Assembly (NCBI GenBank): GCA_900318335.1
Contig: ONKF01000009.1
Coordinates: forward strand, 17,869 to 81,868
Length of the DNA stretch: 64,000 nucleotides
From: an uncultured Prevotellaceae bacterium
Lineage (GTDB): Bacteria; Bacteroidota; Bacteroidia; Bacteroidales; Muribaculaceae
Reading direction: 5' to 3'
Shown here: positions 52,015 to 61,107 of the stretch, piece after piece
Layout: every line of letters begins with the position of its first letter
Numbering within the stretch: the first letter of the stretch is position 1
The notes under the pieces: generated by a model
Databases searched by the model: none
What the model was told of the DNA's origin: nothing
What the model saw: only the letters and a program-made list of their open reading frames with translations
Position numbers and translations under genes: made by a program

Positions 52015-53655
52015 TCAGAACCTCACGCCCAGGGTGAGTGAGACGCGATGGTTACGGTCCTTCACATCGGCGCTCACGTTGGGCTCATAGCCAAACTCGT
52101 CGTTGATGGGCGAGAAGGCATTGTAAACGCTATTGCGCATCTTGTGGACATAGGACAGGTCGGTGTAGAATCCCTTGTAGCGATAGCCCACGCCGCAGGT
52201 GAGGTACTGCACACTGTTGTCATACTGATAGGCAGGGTTAGTGCCCACGGTAGCGATGTTGTAGTCATACTTGTCAACACCGTCCTCGACCTGGGTGGTC
52301 TTGTAGCTGTAACCTGCACGCAAGCTGAAGCTGGGATTGACGCGGTACTCTGCACCCAGGCGGAAGATGTGCGAGGGCTTGAAGTAATACTTGACATTGT
52401 CGGTCACGTCGGGATAATTGTTACCTCGGTCATCACCGATGCGCATGGTCTGGTTGGCCACATACTCGTAGTCGAAGCTCACGATACCTCTCGTGCCAAT
52501 CACACCAGCCAAACTGCCCATGAAGCGCCACGGCGTGCTGATGGTGTAGGAACCGCTATAGTTGTAACCATCGTTGCTCTCCTTCGAGGCATTGTAAAGC
52601 AGGTTGCTGTACTGATAGCCCTTGAGTGAAGTGCTCACACGGTAAGTGTCGCGCATATCATAGTAGGTGGGCGTATGGAAAGCGGCACCGACACGCAGGA
52701 ACTGGTTGGGACGCCAGATGAGGCCTAACTTGAAGTTCACACCAGTGCCCTTGGTATGCAGGTAGTTATAGATGCCCCAGTCGGCCGAGGTGTGATCGTT
52801 GCTAATGTCACTGTAGAGCAGGTCCTCATCATCCATCATGATGTAAGGATTCTCCAACTCCTCCTCATAGGCCTGGAAACTGGTGTAATCCAGATCGAGG
52901 ATGCCAAAATCGAGTCCCCAATACACCTTGTCGGCAAAGTTGCCACCGAAGGCGATATTATACTCGTCGGCATGGCCTCTCTCTTCCACCTCATAGTAAC
53001 CATCGCCCCAGGTTCCCTCGCCAAAGAGGCCCTGCATCATGCCGTCACCACGGTCGTTGATGATACCAACATAACCATTGGTCCTGGTGGGCATGTCAAA
53101 CATGGTCACGGCTGCCCAGGGAGCATAACCGTCAAAGTATGGGTTGTAATTATCGCCGTAGAGCAAGTCCTCGACATCCAGTTGGGGAACGTTGACAAAC
53201 TCGTCGGCAACAAAGTTACTCATCGAGGTGGGGATATCGGCTACACCACCCACGTAGTGACGGTTGTAGGAATGCAGACGGTTGTAAGAGAAACCGAAGT
53301 TCAGGTTGGGCAATGTCTCGTTATCCAAACGTATGGCTCCGATATAGCCCACGTTGTTGACATTAAAATTGGTCTGATTCATCTTATCCACGCCAGCCTT
53401 AGTGCTATTGAAATCCAGGCTGAGGGTGATACCCAGGTCGGAACTGCGATAGACTCCGATACCACCGGGGTTCTGGGTCAGGACTGAGAGATCGCCTCCC
53501 AGTGCTCCGAAGGCCCCAGCCATCGACTGGAATCGCGAGGTGCCACGGAGCTCGGTTTGTGACATCTGCAGGACATCAAATGCGTCCTGTGCGTTTATCA
53601 TAAGAGGAAGTCCGCACAACAGCAGGGCAAAAACTTTCTTCTTCATTATCTTCAA
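52015..53655 (-). CDS. OmpP1/FadL-family outer membrane protein
   Basis: A 546-residue outer-membrane beta-barrel. A signal peptide (ending near MINAQ) is followed by the FadL-like opening GTSRFQSMAGAFGALGGDLS and NPGGIGVYRSSDLG. Alternating beta strands follow, with the terminal aromatic F (LTLGVRF). FadL relatives let long-chain fatty acids or other hydrophobic compounds cross the outer membrane; the Bacteroidales subgroup has no fixed ligand. Confidence 0.88.
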   Translation of the reverse strand: MKIMKKKVFALLLCGLPLMINAQDAFDVLQMSQTELRGTSRFQSMAGAFGALGGDLSVLTQNPGGIGVYRSSDLGITLSLDFNSTKAGVDKMNQTNFNVNNVGYIGAIRLDNETLPNLNFGFSYNRLHSYNRHYVGGVADIPTSMSNFVADEFVNVPQLDVEDLLYGDNYNPYFDGYAPWAAVTMFDMPTRTNGYVGIINDRGDGMMQGLFGEGTWGDGYYEVEERGHADEYNIAFGGNFADKVYWGLDFGILDLDYTSFQAYEEELENPYIMMDDEDLLYSDISNDHTSADWGIYNYLHTKGTGVNFKLGLIWRPNQFLRVGAAFHTPTYYDMRDTYRVSTSLKGYQYSNLLYNASKESNDGYNYSGSYTISTPWRFMGSLAGVIGTRGIVSFDYEYVANQTMRIGDDRGNNYPDVTDNVKYYFKPSHIFRLGAEYRVNPSFSLRAGYSYKTTQVEDGVDKYDYNIATVGTNPAYQYDNSVQYLTCGVGYRYKGFYTDLSYVHKMRNSVYNAFSPINDEFGYEPNVSADVKDRNHRVSLTLGVRF

Positions 53656-53731
53656 AGTATTATTTGGTTACAGGTATATTCAACTAACACTAATAAATGT
53701 AGCAGAATGTGCGTGTGTGAAATTGCTCCGG

Positions 53732-55030
53732 TTAGCGACGATGTCCTCCGCCACCCGATGATCCACCATGGCTACCGCCACCACCGCCACTGCTGTGTGA
53801 GCCGCCGCCAAAGGAGCCGCTGCTGCCACTGCTGCGTGAACCGCCATAGGACGATGAGCTGCTGCTACTGCTGCGCGAACCGCCGTAAGACGAACCGCTG
53901 CTGCGTGAGCCGCCGTAGGACGATGAGCCGCTATAGGAACGGTTGCCACCATAGGATGAACCGCCGCTGTAGGAACGGGTGCCGCCCGACGAAGACTGGC
54001 GAGTGGTTACACCAGACGATGTGCCACGGGTTGTTACACCCGATGTGCCACGGGTTGTTACGCCACCTGAACGGGTAGTCACGCCGCCTGAAGTGCGGTA
54101 TCCGCCATTGCGTGAGGTTGCGGTACTGGTGCGGCCTGTGGTCGAGGTGCCCACACGTGTGCCACGATTACCGTCGTTGCTGCGGGGCGAGATGCCATTG
54201 CGGCCACCGTCAGGATTGTTGAATGAGCGAGTGCGGCCATTGCGGTTGCCAGCGGTGCCTACGCGACCGCCCCTGTTACGCCAACCGTAGTTGCCATCGG
54301 CAGTATATCCTCCAGGACGAGCGGGAGAAGTGCCCCAGTGCCAGTTGTTCCAGCCCCAATGGGTATCCCATCCGTGAGGACCCCCGTAGTATCCCCAGTA
54401 ACCCCAGGGACGCCATGAACTCCAGTGCCAGAGCATCGGGCCATGCCAGCGCCAGCCGTAATAGCCAAAGTAATAGGGGCTATACCAGTCTGAATACCAA
54501 GGATCAAACCATGTGTAGTAGAAACGGGAATAATAGGGATAACTCCATCCCCATCCATAGGGAGCATAGCTCCATTCACTGCCGATAATCAGATTGATCG
54601 TGGGGGACTCGTCATAGTAGAGCTCCACCAGATCCTCGTCATCGCTCAGGATAACAATATCGGGGTTGTAGAAGCGCTCGATGCGGCGGGTGTTGGCAAA
54701 TGCCTCATCATAGATCGAGTCACCATCAAAATAGATGGTGTCGCCATTGATGTCCACCTCAAACGTGGGCTCATCATAACCACCACGGCGGTTATACTCG
54801 TCTTCATCACGCTCAACGCGGTAATTACTCTGAGCTGCCACCTTATACTTCTCGGGAACGTCGCCATAGACCGCAGTCGTCTTGGCTGGGGTCTCGGCCT
54901 TGATAGCCTTGACTGTCTTAGCGTTCTTGGACTTGGAAGCATCGTAATAAATGTCATCATAGTCCTGGGCTTGAACCAAGCCGGCTCCTAACGCAATCAA
55001 GCCTAATAGTGTGAAAATTCGGTACTTCAT
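53732..55030 (-). CDS. Exported low-complexity protein with Gly/Ser/Arg-rich tail
   Basis: A 432-residue protein with a signal peptide (ending near LVQAQ). An N-terminal acidic soluble part (about 20-140) precedes a Trp/Tyr/Gly-rich segment (about 150-230, YGWGWSYPYYSRFYY). The tail (about 240-432) contains four GVTTR units and many SSYGGSRS-like units, ending in GGGSHGGSSGGGGHRR. The tail is low complexity and may bind RNA, sugar or the cell envelope. Relatives with a similar layout occur in Bacteroidales, but I know no function. The serine codon runs are prone to slippage. Confidence 0.8.
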   Translation of the reverse strand: MKYRIFTLLGLIALGAGLVQAQDYDDIYYDASKSKNAKTVKAIKAETPAKTTAVYGDVPEKYKVAAQSNYRVERDEDEYNRRGGYDEPTFEVDINGDTIYFDGDSIYDEAFANTRRIERFYNPDIVILSDDEDLVELYYDESPTINLIIGSEWSYAPYGWGWSYPYYSRFYYTWFDPWYSDWYSPYYFGYYGWRWHGPMLWHWSSWRPWGYWGYYGGPHGWDTHWGWNNWHWGTSPARPGGYTADGNYGWRNRGGRVGTAGNRNGRTRSFNNPDGGRNGISPRSNDGNRGTRVGTSTTGRTSTATSRNGGYRTSGGVTTRSGGVTTRGTSGVTTRGTSSGVTTRQSSSGGTRSYSGGSSYGGNRSYSGSSSYGGSRSSGSSYGGSRSSSSSSSSYGGSRSSGSSGSFGGGSHSSGGGGGSHGGSSGGGGHRR

Positions 55031-55273
55031 AATAATTACGTTTTAAAAATTCATTAATAATCTTCTCTGTCTTTTAGACCAAAATCTTTTAAAAAAGTTT
55101 AAGAACAATGCAAATTCTTTTTAAAAGCGCTGCAAGTTATAAAGTAAAATGATGTCGATGCCTCTTTTTTCAGTGAAAAAATGCTAAACACATTCATTTT
55201 TAACTTTGTAGCGCTCGTTCATGGGCAAAAACCGTGCCAATGGCACAAAATGCGGCAGAATGGGGCGCGAAGC

Positions 55274-55304
55274 TTGCCGGCATGCCGTTTTTTAACTATT
55301 TTTG
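55274..55304 (+). promoter_or_regulatory. Promoter of trmN6
   Basis: TTG (55274-55276), 20 nt, TATTTTTG (55297-55304). The transcript would start near 55310, so the ATG at 55320 is the start. Confidence 0.7.
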
Positions 55305-55319
55305 TGCCACAATTGCAAT

Positions 55320-56030
55320 ATGGCAAGAGAAAAAGTTTTCAGATTCAAGCAATTTGCAGTGGTGAACGACCGCACGGCGATGAAGGTGGGCACCGATGGG
55401 GTCCTGCTGGGCGCCTGGTGTCCGGTAGAGGGCATGAAGCGGGTGCTCGACGTGGGCACCGGCTGCGGCGTCATAGCCTTGATGGTTGCCCAGCGCAACA
55501 GCGAGGCCCTCATCACCGGCATCGACATCGATCATAACGCTATCGAGGAAGCATCACTCAACATGGAGCGATCGCCATGGAAGGAGCGGCTGACCGCTCT
55601 GGAACGCGATTTCAACGACATGGAACCGGCAGAAGACTATGACCTGATTGTCTCTAACCCACCCTTTTTTACCAACGGAGTTCTGCCCACCGGCGACTCA
55701 CGCACAGTGGCCCGTCACACCCAGTCGCTGACCTATCGGCAACTCATCGAGGGAGCCGTTAAGCTGCTGACAGCCCGTGGCACGCTGGCGCTCATTTCCC
55801 CCACCGATGCCGAGGGCGACATCATCGAGGCAGCGGCTTTCGCCTCACTTCCCGTGCGGTGCGTCACGCGGGTAATACCCGTCGAGGGGGCGCCACCCAA
55901 GCGCACCCTGTGGCAGTTATCGCGCGACAATTCATCCTACCGCGAGGACACACTCACCATTGCTCACGGTGACGGCTCTTTCACTCGAGAATATGTCGAG
56001 TTGACCGGAGCATTTTACCTGAAGATGTGA
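55320..56030 (+). CDS. trmN6: tRNA1(Val) A37 N6-methyltransferase (TrmN6/YfiC-like)
   Basis: A 236-residue SAM-dependent methyltransferase. The SAM loop is VLDVGTGCGVIALMVAQR and the target-binding motif is VSNPPFF. FKQFAVVNDRTAMKVGTDGV is the typical N-terminus. In E. coli the enzyme methylates A37 of tRNA1(Val). A GTG 18 nt upstream lies within the promoter's -7 region and is rejected as start. Confidence 0.93.
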   Translation: MAREKVFRFKQFAVVNDRTAMKVGTDGVLLGAWCPVEGMKRVLDVGTGCGVIALMVAQRNSEALITGIDIDHNAIEEASLNMERSPWKERLTALERDFNDMEPAEDYDLIVSNPPFFTNGVLPTGDSRTVARHTQSLTYRQLIEGAVKLLTARGTLALISPTDAEGDIIEAAAFASLPVRCVTRVIPVEGAPPKRTLWQLSRDNSSYREDTLTIAHGDGSFTREYVELTGAFYLKM

Positions 56031-56053
56031 TGCACGTGAATACAAAAACAAAA

Positions 56054-56082
56054 GTCCCGCGACAGTAAATGTCAATCGGGAC
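56054..56082. terminator. Nested hairpin after trmN6
   Basis: GTCCCG (56054-56059) pairs with CGGGAC (56077-56082), and inside it GACA pairs with TGTC. There is no T-run on the plus strand; the minus strand is T-rich after it. Its role as a terminator of trmN6 is uncertain. Confidence 0.45.
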
Positions 56083-56250
56083 CTATATGTTCTGTGTCTA
56101 GTGATGCTTCGTCAGCAGTTCGGCACAAGGTTGTTGAAGTGTTTTATTATTAAGAAAAAGTCAGTTTTATTTCGTTTGAAGCAGTTATTCTTCATTGAAC
56201 TCGCTATATTGACTAACAAAAGAAAGAAAAGTTTAATCCACATCCGATAT

Positions 56251-56310
56251 TTAACACTCATTAACATTCATATCCCCATTTGATGGCAAATATCCCCATA
56301 AATGGGGATA
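56251..56310 (+). promoter_or_regulatory. 10-bp-phased repeat array upstream of feoAB
   Basis: TTAACACTCA and TTAACATTCA are followed by TATCCCCATT (56271), TGATGGCAAA, TATCCCCATA (56291) and AATGGGGATA (56301). TATCCCCAT occurs twice, 20 bp apart, and once inverted, giving a 9-bp palindrome with a 2-bp gap. It lies about 70 nt before the expected transcription start and looks like an operator for an iron- or redox-responsive regulator. Confidence 0.55.
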
Positions 56311-56340
56311 AAAAAAGCGGGAAAACATCATTTTTAGTGA

Positions 56341-56371
56341 TTGTGGTAGTGTCTGGGATAGTGTATTTTTG
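56341..56371 (+). promoter_or_regulatory. Promoter of feoAB
   Basis: TTG (56341-56343), 20 nt, TATTTTTG (56364-56371). The ATG is 27 nt downstream. Confidence 0.7.
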
Positions 56372-56398
56372 CAAACTGGAAAATAATACATACACGTA

Positions 56399-58774
56399 AT
56401 GATGACAGATAAAGACAAAAAAGATATAACGCCCCGTCTGCTCGACAATGAGCCTGTGGGTATGACCGTGCAGGTAGTGCGTGTGATGGGCGACGGCGCT
56501 TTCCGCCAGCGACTGCTCGAGATGGGCTTCGTTCGTGGCGCTCGCGTGACCGTAATCAAGAACGCCCCGCTCAAGGACCCCGTGGAATACATGATTATGG
56601 GATCCCACATCTCGTTAAGGCACAGCGAGGCCGCTCAGGTCGAAGTGACTGATAAGGATGCCGACTTCTGTGACATGGAGGATGCCTATAACGGCATTGT
56701 CGAGACCGAGGTAGCGGGCATGGACCCGATGAGCGACAATGTACTGCGCGTGGTGCTCATCGGTAACCCCAACTGCGGCAAGACGTCCCTGTTCAACAAT
56801 GTTACCGGAGCCAAGGAGAAAGTGGGCAACTACGGTGGTGTCACCGTCGACAGCAAGGAGGGCTGGTTCAGCATCGGCGGACGCAAGGTACAACTCGTTG
56901 ACCTGCCCGGCACCTACTCCCTGACCGAGTACTCTCCCGAGGAGATGTATGTGCGCACCTACATCCGCGACAACCACCCCGACGCCATCCTCAACATCGT
57001 GGATGCCGGCAACCTGGAGCGCAACCTGTACCTGACCACTCAGGTCATGGATATGAATATACCCATGGTGGTAGCCTTGAACATGTGGGACGAGCTGGAA
57101 AAGAGCGGTGACAAACTCGACATCGAGATGATGAGCCGTCTGCTGGGTGCACGCATGGTACCACTCACGGCCTATAACGGCCACGGTGTGAAAGAAGTGC
57201 TTGAAGCGACAATGGAAACCATCGAGGAGAGCGAGAAGGAAACCAAGCATCACAATGTGAACTATGGCCCGCTCATCGAGGACTGCCTCAAGGAACTTGG
57301 AGCCATGTGCCCCGAGCTGGACCGGTACACGGTGCTCAAGATTATTGAGAACGACCAGCACGCAGTCGAGTTAGTCAACAGCCAAGACAATGCCGAACTG
57401 GTGAAAAAGACTGCCACCGACATGCGCCAGCGCATCGAGCGCGACTTTAACGACGACATCGTGAGCATCATCACCGACCTCAAATACGGATTTGTGCGCG
57501 GTGCCTTGGCCGAAGCGCTGACCCCCAACCCCGACAGGGCCACAGGAGAGACCAAGCCGGGCTATTCCTTTGACCGCCTGCTCACCAACCGCTGGCTGGC
57601 GCTCCCCATCCTGCTGGTGCTGATGTGGCTGATGTTTGAAGCCACATTCACTCTGGGCGCCTACCCGCAGGAATGGATTGAGAACGGCATCGGCTGGTTA
57701 GGCCAATGGATAGGCAAAGCACTGCCCGACGGCATCCTGCGGGACTTGATTGTCGATGGCATCATCGGCGGCGTGGGAGGCGTTCTCGTGTTCCTCCCGC
57801 AGATTCTGATCCTGTTTTTCTTCATCTCGCTGTTGGAGGATAGCGGCTACATGGCTCGAGCCGCGTTTATCGTCGACCGCATCATGCACCGCGTGGGCCT
57901 GCATGGCAAGTCGTTTATCCCCTACCTCATCGGCTTTGGATGCGGAGTGCCCGCCATCATGGCGACCCGTACGCTCGAGAACCGCCGTGACCGCCTGGTG
58001 ACCATTCTGACCGTGCCATTCATGTCGTGCTCGGCCCGACTGCCGGCCTACCTGCTGCTGGTGGCCGCATTCTTTACCGCCAAGCAAGGCCTGATCCTGA
58101 TGAGTATCTATCTGATTGGTATCCTTGTGGCAGCCATCACCGCCATCATCATGAGCAAGACTTTCCTGAAGCATGACAAAACGCAATTTGTGATGGAGTT
58201 GCCGCCCTACCGCAAACCCACGGCCCGCAACGCCACCATCCACATGTGGAGCAAGGGCAAGCAATATCTGCAGAAGATGGCCACCATTATCCTTGCCGCC
58301 TCGATCATCGTGTGGGCGCTGGGCTACTTCCCCCGCCATGAGGGACAGACGCCCCAAGAGCAGATTGAGAACTCCTACATGGGACAGATGGGTAAGGCCA
58401 TCGAGCCCGTCGTTGCTCCGCTGGGATTCAACTGGCAGATGGGTGTGAGTGTGCTCACGGGTGCTGCGGCCAAGGAGATTGTCGTTTCGACGATGGGTGT
58501 ACTCTACACGGGCGAGGCCGACGCCACCGAGGAGAGTGCGTCGCTCAAGGAAAAGCTGCAAACGGCGACAAAGCCCAACGGCGAGCACGTCTTTGACCCG
58601 ATAGTAGCCTACTCGTTCATGCTGTTCATCCTGCTATATTTCCCGTGCATTGCGGCACTTGCCGCCATCAAGCGGGAAGCCGGCACCAAGTGGATGATCT
58701 TTGAGATTTTCTATACCACTGGTGTGGCTTGGCTCATCTCGTTCATCTTCTATCAAGTGGCAAGGATGTTTTAA
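56399..58774 (+). CDS. feoB: FeoA-FeoB fusion ferrous iron transporter
   Basis: A 791-residue protein. An N-terminal FeoA SH3-like domain (about 15-85) precedes the G domain with GNPNCGKTSLFNNVTG (G1, about residue 121) and VDLPGTYSL (G3). A helical stalk and a polytopic membrane part from about residue 400 follow, including FGCGVPAIMATRTLENRRDR. It imports Fe2+ using GTP or ATP. The fused form is usual in Bacteroidetes. A Cys-rich small partner follows. An ATG at 56402 is an equally good start. Confidence 0.96.
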   Translation: MMTDKDKKDITPRLLDNEPVGMTVQVVRVMGDGAFRQRLLEMGFVRGARVTVIKNAPLKDPVEYMIMGSHISLRHSEAAQVEVTDKDADFCDMEDAYNGIVETEVAGMDPMSDNVLRVVLIGNPNCGKTSLFNNVTGAKEKVGNYGGVTVDSKEGWFSIGGRKVQLVDLPGTYSLTEYSPEEMYVRTYIRDNHPDAILNIVDAGNLERNLYLTTQVMDMNIPMVVALNMWDELEKSGDKLDIEMMSRLLGARMVPLTAYNGHGVKEVLEATMETIEESEKETKHHNVNYGPLIEDCLKELGAMCPELDRYTVLKIIENDQHAVELVNSQDNAELVKKTATDMRQRIERDFNDDIVSIITDLKYGFVRGALAEALTPNPDRATGETKPGYSFDRLLTNRWLALPILLVLMWLMFEATFTLGAYPQEWIENGIGWLGQWIGKALPDGILRDLIVDGIIGGVGGVLVFLPQILILFFFISLLEDSGYMARAAFIVDRIMHRVGLHGKSFIPYLIGFGCGVPAIMATRTLENRRDRLVTILTVPFMSCSARLPAYLLLVAAFFTAKQGLILMSIYLIGILVAAITAIIMSKTFLKHDKTQFVMELPPYRKPTARNATIHMWSKGKQYLQKMATIILAASIIVWALGYFPRHEGQTPQEQIENSYMGQMGKAIEPVVAPLGFNWQMGVSVLTGAAAKEIVVSTMGVLYTGEADATEESASLKEKLQTATKPNGEHVFDPIVAYSFMLFILLYFPCIAALAAIKREAGTKWMIFEIFYTTGVAWLISFIFYQVARMF

Positions 58775-58793
58775 TCACCGGAACTTAAGGATT

Positions 58794-58961
58794 ATGACGA
58801 CATCAACGATTATACAGACGATAGTAGTGCTCGGCATCGTGGCTGTGGCACTGGTGTATGTGCTCAGGCGGGTTATAAAAACAAGCCGCGGCCACGGGGA
58901 CTGTGGCTGCGGTTGTGGTAAGGATTGCCAGTGCAAGAATAAGCCCGGCAAGAAGTATTAG
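58794..58961 (+). CDS. FeoB-associated Cys-rich membrane protein
   Basis: A 55-residue protein: one N-terminal membrane helix, then a short basic stretch and the cysteine cluster CGCGCGKDCQCKN. Small proteins of this type are encoded next to feoB in many bacteria and may accept or deliver iron at the inner side; they are not FeoC. The start at 58794 follows the feoB stop by 19 nt. Its stop overlaps the radA end by 4 nt, tail to tail. Confidence 0.85.
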   Translation: MTTSTIIQTIVVLGIVAVALVYVLRRVIKTSRGHGDCGCGCGKDCQCKNKPGKKY

Positions 58962-60343
58962 CCGAAAAGAAAACGGAACGAGTCCTCGACTCGGGCGACC
59001 TCTACCACACGGATGGTCCATGCGTCGCGCTTCACGCCCTTGAGATTGTTCTTGGGGATAATGATGGTCTCGAAACCGAGTTTCTGGGCCTCGATGACCC
59101 GTTGCTCGCAGCGTGTGACCTGACGGATCTCACCCGAGAGGCCTACCTCGCCGGCGAAGCACACATTATTATTAATAGCCATATCAACGTTAGACGACAA
59201 AATCGCACTGATGACAGCCAGATCGAGAGCGGGGTCGTTGACCTTGATGCCTCCCACGATGTTGAGGAAAACATCCTTCTGAGCCAACTTGAAGCCCAAC
59301 CGCTTTTCCAGAACAGCCAGGAGCATGTTCATGCGTCGCTGGTCAAATCCAGTCACCGAGCGCTGGGCGGTACCATAGGCCGCGGTGCTCACCAGTGCCT
59401 GCACCTCGATAAGGAAAGGCCTCATCCCGTCGATAGTCACACCGATTGCCGTTCCTGACAAGTCGCCGTCCCTATCGCTCAGCAACAGTTCACTGGGATT
59501 GGTCACTTCCCTCAATCCATCCTCCTTCATTTCATAAATGCCTATCTCGCTGGTGTTGCCAAAGCGGTTCTTGATGGGCCGCAGGATACGGTACAGGTAA
59601 TTGCGGTCGCCCTCAAACTGGATGACGGCATCGACAATGTGCTCCAGCACCTTGGGGCCTGCGATGCTGCCCTCTTTATTGATATGGCCGATGAGGATGA
59701 CGGGAGTGTAAGTCTCCTTGGCATACCGCTGGAAAGCGGCGGCACACTCGCGCACCTGGGTCACACTGCCGGGGGCACTCTCCAGCTGCTCGCTCGCGAT
59801 AGTCTGGATAGAGTCCACAATGATAAGCCCGGGCAGGAATGACCGGATGCTGTTGAAGATGTTGTCAAGCGAGGTTTCACACAACAGGTAGCACTCACAG
59901 TCCATGCGCCCCCCAGCGATGCGGTCGGCACGCATGCGCAGCTGTTGAGGGCTTTCCTCACCCGAGACGTACAGCACACGACGGGAGCGGATGCGCAGCA
60001 CGTTCTGCAAGACCAAGGTGGATTTGCCGATACCCGGCTCGCCGCCCAGCAGCACAATGCTGCCCGGGACGAGTCCTCCGCCCAGCACGCGGTTCAGCTC
60101 ATTACTGGGCAGGTTGATACGGGGCTGGTCCTCGGCGTGTATCTCCGAGATTTTGACGGGCTCGAGGGTCTTGTGCCCACCCGTCTCGGCCACGGCATAT
60201 CGCATGGACGACGACTTGGGGGCTTTGGGCTCCTCAATATAGGTGTTCCACTCACCGCATGCGGGGCACTTGCCAAGCCACTTGGGTGACTCGTTGCCGC
60301 AATTCTTGCAGAAGAATGTGGTCTTTGCTTGCTGCTTGGCCAT
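58958..60343 (-). CDS. radA: DNA repair protein RadA
   Basis: A 461-residue protein that drives branch migration in recombination. It has an N-terminal zinc finger (FCKNCGNESPKWLGKCPACG), a RecA-like core with Walker A GGEPGIGKSTL, the RadA motif KNRFGNTSEIG, and a C-terminal Lon-protease-like domain. It is the last gene of a three-gene operon with a SpoU methyltransferase and an ADP-ribosylglycohydrolase. Confidence 0.96.
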   Translation of the reverse strand: MAKQQAKTTFFCKNCGNESPKWLGKCPACGEWNTYIEEPKAPKSSSMRYAVAETGGHKTLEPVKISEIHAEDQPRINLPSNELNRVLGGGLVPGSIVLLGGEPGIGKSTLVLQNVLRIRSRRVLYVSGEESPQQLRMRADRIAGGRMDCECYLLCETSLDNIFNSIRSFLPGLIIVDSIQTIASEQLESAPGSVTQVRECAAAFQRYAKETYTPVILIGHINKEGSIAGPKVLEHIVDAVIQFEGDRNYLYRILRPIKNRFGNTSEIGIYEMKEDGLREVTNPSELLLSDRDGDLSGTAIGVTIDGMRPFLIEVQALVSTAAYGTAQRSVTGFDQRRMNMLLAVLEKRLGFKLAQKDVFLNIVGGIKVNDPALDLAVISAILSSNVDMAINNNVCFAGEVGLSGEIRQVTRCEQRVIEAQKLGFETIIIPKNNLKGVKRDAWTIRVVEVARVEDSFRFLFG

Positions 60344-60357
60344 TTCGGTTATCGGTT

Positions 60358-61107
60358 TTAGCGTCTGAAGAACTCGCTGATGGTGATGGCGGCGGCTACT
60401 CCCACATTGAGGGATTCACTGCCAGCGGTCTTGGCCTTGGGGATAAGCAGGCGGCTATTGACATGCTTGGCGACCTTGGCGCCGATGCCCTGGCCCTCGT
60501 TGCCGAACACGACAAATCCCTTCTTGCCCAACTCGCTCTTGTAGATGTCCTTTCCATCAAGGAAGGTGCCATAGATGGGCAGGTCGGGAAACTCCTCAAA
60601 CAATTCCTCCAGGTCACCGTAGTGCACCTTGACCCGGGCGATAGCACCCATGGTGGCTTGAACGACCTTGTGGTTATAGACATCCACTGTGGTGCGGCTG
60701 GCAAAGATGTCACGGATACCGAACCAGTCGGCAAGACGTATAATCGTGCCCAGGTTACCCGGGTCCTGGATGTTGTCGAGAACGATGTTGAGGCTTGAAG
60801 CAACGCGCTCACTGTCAATGGTGTCAACTGGCTTCTCATAGACGGCGATGACATCGCTGGGGGTATCAAACTGCGAGATACGCGCCATCTGCTGGCCATT
60901 GGCAAACACGATCTTGTCATAGTGCTCGGCCGTGCCGCACTGGTCATACCACGAGCGCTTGGCGATGAGCCAGCGGCAGTTGAAGTGCTGCCACGTGTCA
61001 CGCACACACTTGGTTCCCTCGGCCACAAACAGGCCTTCGTCATCTCGGTATTTCTTGGCAGCCAGGCTTTTCACCACCTTCAGGATGCCGTTGTTCATGT
61101 CCATCAT
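60358..61107 (-). CDS. TrmH/SpoU-family RNA 2'-O-methyltransferase
   Basis: A 249-residue enzyme with a SPOUT knot. The motifs are NIVLDNIQDPGNLGTIIRLA (motif 1), VVFGNEGQGIG (motif 2) and AGSESLNVGVAAAI (motif 3). The N-terminal substrate-binding domain (EGLFVAEGTKCVRDTW) matches RlmB/TsnR-type members that methylate rRNA or tRNA; the exact site is open. Its start overlaps the preceding stop (ATGA). radA follows after 14 nt. Confidence 0.93.
   Translation of the reverse strand: MMDMNNGILKVVKSLAAKKYRDDEGLFVAEGTKCVRDTWQHFNCRWLIAKRSWYDQCGTAEHYDKIVFANGQQMARISQFDTPSDVIAVYEKPVDTIDSERVASSLNIVLDNIQDPGNLGTIIRLADWFGIRDIFASRTTVDVYNHKVVQATMGAIARVKVHYGDLEELFEEFPDLPIYGTFLDGKDIYKSELGKKGFVVFGNEGQGIGAKVAKHVNSRLLIPKAKTAGSESLNVGVAAAITISEFFRR

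Larger units (their letters stand above)
56031..56398 (+). other. Intergenic region upstream of feoAB
   Basis: 368 nt without a gene. It contains a nested hairpin at 56054-56082, an AT-rich stretch, a 10-bp-phased repeat array at 56251-56310 and the feoAB promoter at 56341-56371, each listed separately. Confidence 0.6.

Noticed and set aside
56291-56310. TATCCCCAT palindrome as a terminator
   Set aside because: The loop would be only 2 nt, and the following run is A, not T, on the plus strand, so an operator is more likely.
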